Below, one piece after another: positions 13,030-22,000 of a stretch of DNA of 64,000 bases (its first letter is position 1; each line of letters opens with the position of its first letter). The DNA is from Todiramphus chloris collaris. Taxonomy: Eukaryota; Chordata; Aves; Coraciiformes; Alcedinidae. The translations under genes were made by a program, and so were the position numbers. The stretch lies in contig JANVCC010000267.1 of assembly GCA_025345505.1 (NCBI GenBank), positions 2,197,596 through 2,261,595 on the forward strand, given 5' to 3'. The notes under the pieces are model-generated. The model saw only the letters and a list, made by a program, of their open reading frames with translations. It was not told the DNA's origin and did not search any database.

Positions 13030-13500
13030 CCCTGCCCCAGCCCCGGGGCTCTCCGGGGTGCTCGGCGCTGCTCCCGCCGCGGGGGCGGCTCCGGGGGGGA
13101 CCGGGGCGGGGTTTGCGATCCGGGGCCGCTCCCGGCCCAGCCCAGCCCAGCCCCGCTCCGCTCCCGGCCATGGCCCCAAGCCGCGCTCGGCGGAGCTGCC
13201 CCGGCCCCGACCCCGGCCCCGCGGAGCCGCTCCCGGATGCCCCCGTTCCAGTGGTGCGGTGAGAGCGGGGTCCGGGGCGGGATGGGGATGGGGATGAATG
13301 AGGATGGGGATGGGGATGGGGATGAGGATGAGGATGGGCTGTCGCTCCCCTCCCTCCTTCCCGGGGACACGCTGCCCCTGGACCGTCCGTGCGGCTCGGG
13401 AGCGTTTCTCCCCCCGGCAGGTCCCCGCTCGCCCCGTCCCCTTCCCTCGGCTCCCGGCTCGGGAGGGTCCCCGGGAGTCCCGGTCCAGCCGGGGAAGCGA
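13030..13500 (+). promoter_or_regulatory. RNF122: CpG-rich promoter of RNF122
   Basis: A very GC- and CpG-dense stretch surrounds the first coding exon (ATG 13237). Immediately upstream are CCCAGCCC repeats and GC boxes (GGGGCGG-like). No TATA box is seen, as expected for a broad CpG-island promoter. The boundaries are approximate. A GGGGAT repeat lies at the 3' edge. Confidence 0.6.
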
Positions 13501-16500
13501 TTTCCCTTGCAGAGTCTCGCTGGGTTCCCAGACTCACTCCGGTCGCTAACTGAACTGGCCGTGCCTTCTCCTCGCGGGCTGGCTGCGAGGCAAGGAAAAA
13601 AAAAAAAAAACCCAACCCTCTTTCATGTGCCCGCAGAAGTGGAATAAACTTTATTTTTAACGCCCCCCGGACAAGGCCCCGGCTCCTCAGTCTGGCGTTG
13701 GCTCTCCAGAAATTCTCAGGAACGTGGGACTGAGTTTGCAGATGCGAGGGGGGCTTCGGTTTGAATGAGAAGCGGGTTATTTTTATGACCAAGTAGCTGG
13801 GAAAGCTGCGCTGGGAATTCTACCATCAAAGTCCTGCCTGAGCAACAAAGGCTGGGTTATTTTAATTTATGAAAGGGTTACAGCCTTTGAAGCTAAATAT
13901 AATGCAACCAGTGGCTTCCTCTCCTGCAACACATACCTTGCGTGTTCTTGAGCAACCCGGGGGATGAGGCGGCTCTGGTGCCGCGGGGGCAGAGCCTGGC
14001 TTTGCGTCGCACGGGGCGCAAGCAGAAAATGCAGACTTGGCCGTGTTAAAGAAAGGTCCTCGATGAGAGAGGCTTTGCTTTCGGAGGGTCTGAGCAGCCG
14101 CAGCTGTCGTCGGCTTCCCGAGGCAGGAGCTTTGGGAAGCGCCGAGAACAGAGCCCACCCTTGTTCAAAGGCCAAGGCGTGGGTTTAGGAGAGCGGCCGT
14201 GGGTGTCCGGCTTGTGTGCTTTGGCTTTAAGCCCTGAGTTGGCAACTACTGCAATCAGGGAGTCCAGCAGAGCCGCTTAGCTGGGTGCTCCGAAGGACCT
14301 TGGCAGGATCGGGGCCCGTGGCGTAAATAAGACCCAGTGAAGAAAATCACGTTTTCAACCTAAATAGACATACTCCAAGTATCTCAGACAGCACGTACTG
14401 CGCTGCCCTGGTGTTGCAGCTCCTCGTTTACCTCTCGCTTTGTCCTCCTGTTGCTCAGCTGTAGTTCAGGGGACTTTGCAGTCACCGGGCCGGGTAACTT
14501 GGTGTGCAGGGGAGCTGCTGATGGGCCCTGCAGAGCCGCCCGGCTGAGGGGCAGCTTTTGCATCGCGGCAAAAATCATATGGAAGCTGCGTTCACTTTTC
14601 CCAGGCAAAGCCCGCAGCTTTTGTGTGGGAGGAGAAAGAATGGTTTTATTTAATGACCTGCTGAGTTTTCCATTTGTTTTATTGAACAAGAATTGGGGTG
14701 AGGGAGAAACTCTGCTCAGCAAAACCCCCGTGCCTGCGCAGTACGGGCAGATGCTTTGCGTCCTGACTCGAAATGCTGCGAAACAGGGCAAGCTGTGGTG
14801 TCCGGAGGGCCAGACCCAGTGGCCTCGCTGGAGCACGGGGGTCTGTGCTTGCAGAGGGGTTGGGACAAAGAGATGCTGGAGGGTTTGGGGTTACGGGGAG
14901 CAGGGCTGGCATCACCTCGTTAGCCCACTCAGCCCGCATCACCCCGGGTCCCCACCGCAGCTTGCAGCGGGGGTATTTAGTCAGCTCAGCACTTTCGTTT
15001 ACCAGGGAGCCATGTGGGGAGGAGGAGGAGGAGGCGGTGGAGGTGCAACCCACAGCCCCAACAGGTCAAACTGCACCTTTGCTGCTCCTGCTGTACAACG
15101 GGGAGGTTCTGCAGTCTGCGTGAAACACTCTGCCAGCAAAATGAACCATGTTTCTGACCATCCTTGTAGTGAGAGGACTCCAGAAAGTCAAGCGGGTGTC
15201 TGTAGACACCTTCACAAGTGTTCAGTGGACCCTCTTTTCTCCTTTTACACCTAAACAACTGTTCCAGCACACTGCTGTCAGGGATTCTGCTTTCAGACGG
15301 TGAAATGGATTGTTTCGGTTTGGGTTTGGTGCCCATCAGGTCTTCATTTCCTGTTGGTTAAAACCAGATTTGATCCATTCCCCTCGGAACTAAAAATATG
15401 AACGCCTTTGTCAGGCGAAGGGCTTTGTGCTAATCAAAACCATCGCTCGGCCAACGCGCCCACCGCGTCGCTGGGCTCTGGTGGGGAGGAGCAGGAGGGG
15501 AAGGGGCTGGCCAGGCTTGGGAGGACCTCGCTTTTCGGCGAGGCTGCATTGCCTCGCTGAGTCCCGCTGCTCGAGGGCTTGTCCTGGCAGGACCTTCCCA
15601 TCCCAGCCGAGCTGATGGCTGCTGCCCGACCAGGAAAGGGCACTTCCCCGGAGCCGCGCTCACTGCTCAGCACCACAGCCCGGAGCGCGTGAGTTCTTGA
15701 ACGGCTCTTGAACAGGAATGAGCCTCGCTAAGCTGGTGAGTCTAAATTTAGCCTTTCCAGCTGTGTGTTGAGGCTGGCAGGGACGTGTTAGACCAGCTCC
15801 TCTCTGCTTCCTCCGGCACGGGGCTGCGAGCTACACCATCTCTTGTTCTGCCTCAGTTTTTCCCCCGCTGCTCGACTGTCTCTCTCATGGTGCCCACGTG
15901 GCTTTTACACGCAGCTTTTGCTGCCTCTGGGGAATTTGGGCATCTGATGTGGAGCAGAGCTCAGCAAGCAGCTTGGGGGGGCTGGGGAATGATGATTTCT
16001 GCCCCATGGGATGGGGCAGAGCAGCCGGGCAGAGTGCGGGGACGGGAGGGACAGCCCCGTGCAGAGGAGCCGTTTCTGGGTGTGATGTTCAGGAGTTTGT
16101 ATGCTGAGTTTGTAACCCTTTAAGATAAGAGCAGAGGGATGGACTGGGGAGGTTACCATGGGATTTTCCTCTGGGCTTTCCTTCCCAGCCCACCCCGTGC
16201 TTCTCCTGGAAAACCTCTGGGATGCACGTCCCAGCCTTTCCCTGCTCTCTGTGGAGCTGATTCTCCTTGGACAAGGGCTTTTCCATTACAGCTGCCCACG
16301 GAGCAGCACCAAGTCATCCCTCGTGGGATGATGCTGAGCTGGTGCTGAGCAGAAGCAATGCTCACCGTGGGTAGCAGCAGCCCTTATGGCCCCACTCCCC
16401 TCACCTCTCATGAGGCTGGAACTCGGCTTTGGGCTGTTTCTGTCGCCGTGGCTCGGAGGGGAACGGCTGGTGCCTTTCAGCAGATGGTTGGAATAGCTCT

Positions 16501-16705
16501 CAGTTGGAAATACCCGTAGGAAGCGTTATTGTTTCGCTTGTGACCCGTTGTTGTTACCACAGCCCTCTACTCTCTGTTTGTCCACCTTCGAACGAGGCTT
16601 CCTCCGTCCATCAGCAGCTGCTCTGCAGCCTGTGTCCCACCAGCGCGTGCCACCAGCGTCCCCTCGTTTGGTCGCTCAGTGGGTTTGTTCAGAGCTGATA
16701 GATGA

Positions 16706-16736
<31 letters not shown>

Positions 16737-19700
16737 CTTTGCGAGCATTTCTCAATCATTTCCAGCAGGGAAATGGAAGGGAATAAATAACCTTTCCTAT
16801 TGTCTTTTCCTGCACCTGGTGGTCTCAAGAGCAGAAGGCTGGGAGAGGAGGACCTGGCAAACAAATCCTCCCTTTCTCGCTCTGTAGATGAGGCGGCTGA
16901 CGAATCGTCTCCGGCGATTACAAGAAGCAAAGATCAGCAAGTGACTCTGCCCTCGGTAGCAGGAAAAAACCCATTTCCTATGATCCAGACTCTTCGCCCG
17001 GTGCCTGCTCCAGCTGCACGGCAGCAAAACGCAGTCCCCGGAGCCGGGTGCCTCTCTGGCCACGGTGGCTTTGGCCATTGTCTCAACAGGGCACTGAAAT
17101 TCAAAGCTCACTGCAAAGCAGATACCCGGGAATGGCTGGGAATTGAATATCCCAGGGCAGGATCACACCCCAGGGGTGCCGCCTGCCCACCCTGCTTGGG
17201 GTCCCCTTGCTCTGCAGATGTCCGGGGCCTCTCTCGAGCGGCTGCGGTGGGGCCCACGCTGCTGCCTTCGCTCCCCATCACAGCAGGGGGGGAACCAGAT
17301 GGACCAAAGCTGGGATCTTGGCCCTTCTGCCACCCGCTCTCTTCCTGCCTCTGCTCTGCGTGGTGGAGGGCAAATTTCATCCTCTCATGAGAAACAGGCG
17401 GAGGATTTTAGTGGGCTGTAATTAAAGCCAGAAGTGTTTCTTAGGAGCTTTTTGAAGAGATTGTGCAGCATGGGAACAGAGGGTGCTGAGCAGAAGGGGC
17501 AGGGGGAGATGCCCCATGGAGCACAGATGGGGCTCAGAGGCTGCTCTCCTTTAAAGTCCCATCTGAGCGAGATCTGATGAGAAATCAAAGCTCCAGCTCT
17601 TGTGGGGTCAGCATGATTCTGAGACATAAAAAGCGGCGCTTATTGAGTGCCAGAGCCTGACTTTGCATCAGCTCCCAGCAGAGGCAGCTGCAGTGGGTCT
17701 GGTATTTCCCTGCCTTTCCCCCTCTGTTAGCCGGGGACCCTCCTGGGGTGGCCGTGGTGTCACCAGCTCCGTGTCACACTCTCCCCCGCGTCTCCCTCCC
17801 GCTGAGATGTGGTGGCCCAGGCAGCAGCGCGGGGCCGGCGTGTGCCAGCGCCCACGTTTCTGCTCGGAAAGGGGATTCGGTCGCTGTGGTGCTGAGTGTG
17901 CTCCTGCACAGCCCCAGCTCCTGCACAGCCCCGGCTCCTGCACAGCCCCAGCTCCTGCACAGCCCCAGCGCTTCTCCCAGCACCAAGGACAAACCAGCCA
18001 CTTGCTCTTTCTGGCTCCCATGGAGCAGTGACAGACACCAACTGTTCTTGTTTTTCAAGCTCTCTTTTTTTTTTTTTTATCCTCTGTCCTTCCCTAAATC
18101 CCCTTCCAGCCTTCATGTATTTCTCTGGAGATGAAAGCACGGGGCCTTCTTTTCTCCCAGATGCCCCGATCCTGCCTGGGGTACGTTTGTGCTGCCGGAG
18201 AAGAGTTTGGTGACTGGAGAAATGCAGCGGTGGCTGCTGCCTGTGCCGCGCTGAGCGGCTCTGAGCGGCTGCTGCTCTTCCTGGGGAGATCTGCAACTCA
18301 CAGGCCCCGAGACCACGTCTTGGAGTTGGTTTCTGCCCACTTGGCAAGCTCCGGAGGGGACGGAGTCAGCCCAGGCTCTCTCCGCTCTCACCGCACAGCT
18401 TCTTCCCTCCTGAACCCTGACTTTTCCCTTTCCCCCCTAAGGGTGCTCCTGCAATCTGGGGCTGATTTACACCAGTAAACCCTGCACAATGCCCCCCATC
18501 ACGTTCCAGGACTTGCCACTGAACATCTACATGGTCATTTTTGGCACCGGCATCTTTGTCTTCGTGCTCAGCCTCATCTTCTGCTGCTACTTCATCAGGT
18601 GAGCCGGGGGGGGCTGCGGTGGTGGGCCGGCACCCCCGGGACCTCCCCAGCCCTTCCCAGCGTCCGGATGTTTTGTCCCATAACACGAGAGCCGCTCATT
18701 GTACGGAGCTGCCCCGAGGAGCGGGGGCCGGGCACCCTCCGTGCTGGGGCCGGGTGTGATCCTGGTCCCCACAGTCCCCTGCGGCCGGAGCAGGGCAGGA
18801 AACGCAGGAAGGGGCTCTTGTTTTCCAGGGGACCGCTCGGAGGGAGGCATTGTGTTGGGCAGGGAAGGAGCGGTGCCGCGCGGGAGAGGATGTGTCTGTA
18901 CATTGCACTCCCTGTTTGGGGAGGGCTATTTTTAAAACCCCAAGCCGAGGCAGCAGCTGCCGTTTCTGCAGGGCCCGGGTGGCTCAGTCCTGCCCAGCGG
19001 GATGCCCCAGAGTCTCTCGGGCCATTTTTGGGGCCGTGGAAGTGTGTCCCGGTGCCTTGGTTGGAGGAGCAGCTCCGCTGTCAACCGTCTTCTTCTCCCC
19101 GTGTCGTGCTGGGTTTCTCTGCCAGGCGGTTTTCCCCAGCACCCTCACCCCCGCCAAGGTCACAGCGGGGCTGGGAGCTGCCGGCGGGCGAGTGCTGGAA
19201 ATAGAGCCCTTCCTGCGCCGCGAACGACTTCCTAAGGCAAACAATCGGGGCTGCCGGCCCTTATCGCTCCCCGCTGCCGATTCCTGCCGGTGCTGGGGGA
19301 GAAACTGGGCCCTGTGGTGCTGCTGTGGGAGCAGCTCTGCCCGGGGCACGGCCAACGGCACGAGTGCAGCCTCAGAGCTGCTTATCCCCAGCCCCTGGCC
19401 AGGGAGGATTCGTTCCCCCAATTTCAGGTGCCTCCTGAATATTTTTGGCTGCTTTGTTCAGATGTGACCCCTGAGGATGCTGAAGAACTCACAGAGCCTT
19501 TTTCTCCCCCTCTCCAGCAAACTGCGGCACCAGGCTCAGAGCGAGCGGTTCGGGTACAAGGAGGTAAAGTCCATGGTGGTTTTCTGAACGTCCCCGCAGC
19601 GGGAGGTGGGACAGGCGCGTGGGGATGCAGCGGGGACCAATGCCGCTCAAAAGCGGCGTGCCAAGACACGCTGCCCGCTGCCCCCGGGTTCCACCTGCCC

Positions 19701-20801
19701 CTGCCAGGTTTGGTTCCTGGCAAGAATCCATCCTAATGTGAAATCCCCTGCCTCCTTTTCTCCCGCAGGTGGTTCTGAAGGGTGATGCCCGGAGGCTGAA
19801 CATGCACGGGGTGAGCGGCACCGCCTCGGGGTTGGTGGGACGATGCTCCAGAGCGCATCTCCTCTGCCCCGTGGGGTCAGAGGTGGCTCACAGGCAGAGT
19901 GGGGCTGGGATGGGGATGTGATGGTGCTGGGCTGCGGATTGGGAGGGAAACCCCCTCCCTGGGGGCAGTTTGGGAACTGGGATGGACTCCCAGCTGGAAA
20001 TACCCGGGAAGAGGCACCACAGCAGCGGGATTTCCCTGGGCACAGCATTCTGGGGTTGTTGAGCCTGGAGAAAAGGAGTAAAGGAGGAGCCTGGAGAAAA
20101 CTCCCTGACAGGAGGCTGGAGCCAGGGGGGTCGGGCTCTGCTCCCAAGGAACAAGGGACAGCACAAGAGGAACCGGCCTGGAGTTGCCCCAGGGCAGGTT
20201 TAGGTTGGAGCTGAGGAACAATTTCTTCCAGCCCCTGCAGGGCTGTCCAGGGCTGTCCCAGGCTGCCCAGGGCAGTGGTGGAGTCCCCGTGATCCCTGGA
20301 GGGGTTTCCAAGCCCCCCGTGGAGCTGTGGTGCTGAGGGCCATGGCTCAGTGGTGCCCTGGCAGTGCTGGGGGAGCGGTTGGACTCCATGAGCTGAAAGG
20401 GCTCTGCCACCCAAAACCAGTTCTATGATTCTGGGATTTCTGGTGGGAGTGGGGCCAAGTGTGGGCTTCGTACTGGGTCCCGCATGTTCACACCCACCCT
20501 CACCCTCTGTCTCACCTCCCACAGCAGACCTGTGCCGTCTGCCTGGAAGACTTTAAGGTGAAGGAGGAGCTGGGGGTGCTGCCGTGCCAGCACGCCTTCC
20601 ACAGAAAGTGAGTACGGCTGCGGCGGGGTGCGGGGAGGGGGTGTCCCCAGCGGGGCTGCCCCTCCTGCCGCGTCTCTGCCCCGCAGGTGCCTGGTGAAGT
20701 GGCTGGAGGTGCGCTGCGTGTGCCCCATGTGCAACAAGCCCATGGCGGGCCCGGCTCAGCCCCGCGCCGGCATCGGCACCCTCCTGGACGAGCTGGTGTG
20801 A
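13237..20801 (+). CDS. RNF122: RING finger protein 122, membrane E3 ubiquitin ligase
   Basis: Six coding exons (13237-13258, 18442-18598, 19518-19563, 19769-19810, 20525-20607, 20687-20801) join in phase to give 154 residues; human has 155. Exon 1 encodes only MPPFQWC plus one base, matching human MHPFQWC. A single membrane span covers residues 37-59 ([20 protein letters not shown]). The C-terminus is a RING-H2 finger with ligands C92, C95, C110, H112, H115, C118, C129 and C132, ending LLDELV. The family is a small ER/Golgi-membrane ubiquitin ligase; CAMLG and RIG-I are reported substrates or partners in mammals. Intron 1 is 5.2 kb and the rest are short. The exon 1 to 2 junction is inferred from matching phase and the CxCNLGL segment, and is slightly less certain than the others. 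Confidence 0.94.
13281..13337. repeat. GGGGAT / GAGGAT hexamer repeat
   Basis: About nine degenerate six-base units at the start of RNF122 intron 1. Confidence 0.85.
13500..18441 (+). other. RNF122 intron 1 body
   Basis: A 5.2-kb intron with no other recognisable gene. It holds a 17-bp minisatellite at 17901-17968, and poly-A or poly-T tracts near 13600 and 16720. An AATAAA occurs at 13643 but is not near any stop codon. I cannot support any internal exon. Confidence 0.6.
17901..17968. repeat. 17-bp minisatellite in RNF122 intron 1
   Basis: Four consecutive copies of CTCCTGCACAGCCCCAG at 17901, 17918, 17935 and 17952. The second copy carries one A-to-G change. Confidence 0.92.
20053..20440 (+). 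mobile_element. CR1 LINE 3' end, block type A
   Basis: Sense-strand CR1 3' region inside RNF122 intron 4. It starts at TTGAGCCTGGAGAAAAGGAG, passes through the GAGGAACAATTTCTTCCAGC block and ends TTCTATGATTCTGG, the characteristic CR1 tail. It is truncated at the 5' end. It shares the GCTCCCAAGGAACAAGGGAC block with copies at 25.5 and 28.2 kb. Confidence 0.85.
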
Positions 20802-21165
20802 GCAGCGCCCCGGTCCTCGCCGGCCGCATCCCGCCCGCGAAGCATCCGCGCGAAGGCATCGCCCCAACCCCGCGCATCCCGGGGCGGGAGTCGAACAGTT
20901 CGTCTGGAAGGATTCGGGACGTCCCCAGTTGGGATTTTTCAGCCGCGGGGCGTTGGTTTCTGGGTGGGAGGGGGTTGGTTGCTTTTTTTTACGTTACCCC
21001 CACTCGTGCGGAGAGCTGAGCCCCACGGCGCGGGCAGGGGGCTGCGACCCCCAGTTCCTTTGGCACACGGAGTGTTTCTGTGACTGCCCCTGCCAGGCTC
21101 CCGTTGGGGGGGGGGGAATGTACAGTCCGGGTAAAACCGACATTAAAAGGAGAACAACTCAGCCG
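20802..21165 (+). other. RNF122: RNF122 3' UTR, possible ATTAAA signal
   Basis: Sequence after the stop codon. A variant poly(A) signal ATTAAA lies at 21142-21147, about 340 bases downstream. No AATAAA is seen before the TTI2 promoter region. Confidence 0.4.
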
Positions 21166-21412
21166 GGCTGCTGCCGGGGACCGGAGGCGCTCCGGGGAGG
21201 GCGGTAGGGGTGGTGGGACCCGCAGCGCTGCGGGGACCGCAGAGCCGCTCCCAGCCCCGGGGCAGGGGCACCGTGGGACGCGGTCCCATGGGGATGCATC
21301 ACCCGGGAAGGGCCACTGCTCGGCCCTAAACGCGCGGCGCTGCCGGGGGCCCCGGGTCCCCGCGCCCTCGAACCCCGCGTTTCCGTCATTTTTCGCACCA
21401 CAAAGAAAAAGC

Positions 21413-21431
21413 GACGTCATCAATGACGTCA
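21413..21431. promoter_or_regulatory. paired CRE/ATF sites
   Basis: GACGTCA (21413-21419) is followed five bases later by the full palindromic CRE TGACGTCA (21424-21431). A further half site ACGTCA lies at 21486-21491. CREB/ATF-family proteins bind this motif. The pair lies between the RNF122 3' end and TTI2, immediately 3' of the SNORD13 gene, in CpG-rich sequence. Confidence 0.55.
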
Positions 21432-21445
21432 CTGACCCCGCCGGC

Positions 21446-21540
21446 GCTCAGAAGGGATTGTGCCACGTCGTAACGCAGGGCGCACACGTCACGCAGCCGC
21501 GTGCCGCTCCCATTCATCATGTGAATGAACCGGAAGGATC
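21446..21540 (-). ncRNA. SNORD13: U13 box C/D small nucleolar RNA
   Basis: Read on the minus strand, the gene starts GATCCTTCCGG and then has a box C (ATGATGA, 21514-21520). Next come GTGACGTGTGC, GTTACGACGTGG and a box D (CTGA, 21448-21451), giving about 95 nt. These blocks fall in the same order as in vertebrate U13, whose sequence I compare from memory. U13 is needed for late 18S rRNA maturation and, in human cells, for cytidine acetylation near helix 45 by NAT10 (established knowledge). Two antisense elements fit: GATCCTTCCG pairs with the CGGAAGGATC near the 18S 3' end, and TTACGAC pairs with GTCGTAA. Position also supports it, since human SNORD13 lies by the TTI2 promoter on the opposite strand, as here. 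The 3' end is approximate. The element is not inside a host intron, matching the independently transcribed U13. Confidence 0.85.
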
Positions 21541-21584
21541 AAGCGGGTTTTTCCCCCCGCGCCTGATCCTACCGCTGCGCCCCT

Positions 21585-21602
21585 CACCCTAGGTCAGGGC
21601 GA
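21585..21602 (-). promoter_or_regulatory. SNORD13: candidate PSE of SNORD13
   Basis: On the minus strand this reads TCGCCCTGACCTAGGGTG, resembling the snRNA proximal sequence element (roughly TCACCNTGACNNNAAAGTG). It lies 45-62 bases upstream of the SNORD13 5' end, the position expected for SNAPc binding. An octamer-like ATGCTAAT (21742-21749) sits about 205 bases upstream, where a distal element would be. Both are inferences from motif and spacing. Confidence 0.5.
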
Positions 21603-21639
21603 GACAGAATCTTCGAGAAAGCTAACGCTCCTGCCGATG

Positions 21640-22000
21640 CAGAGCCACCTGCACCAACAGCATCCGCGCTCACAGCCTCTTTCCTCCCTTCTCCGGGGCC
21701 ACACTTCGCCCTCTTTCCCCTTCCCCGGTGCCTCATTACCCATGCTAATTTATTCCGGGCTCGCCACGCCCCCTCGCCACCACCTTTACGGCAAGGCTGG
21801 TATTTTGCGACAGCGCCCGTCACGGGGAGGCGGTAGCGGCCGGGCCCGGGGACCTCCCCTCGCCCAGCGCCGCTGCCCGCGGCCCGTTCGGGGCTGCACG
21901 CTTCACGCCGTGTGCGCGGGGGGTCCGGAGGGGGAGCGGGCTCACACCCGGGGGGGAGAGGTGGCCCTGGGGGTGGGCCGGGCCTAGCCCTGCTCGGGCC
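21640..22000 (+). promoter_or_regulatory. TTI2: CpG-rich TTI2 promoter
   Basis: CpG- and GC-dense sequence directly before the TTI2 ATG, continuing into exon 1. It is shared on its left side with the divergent SNORD13 promoter elements. No TATA box is evident. Boundaries are approximate. Confidence 0.5.

Noticed and set aside
13643..13650. AATAAA as a possible transcript end
   Set aside because: It lies inside RNF122 intron 1 with no upstream stop codon of a recognisable gene.
11939..13792. 617-codon minus-strand frame antisense to the RNF122 promoter
   Set aside because: Compositional artefact of GC-rich sequence lacking stops. It is Pro/Arg/Gly-rich with poly-His repeats from the GGGGAT repeat and a CR1 fragment.
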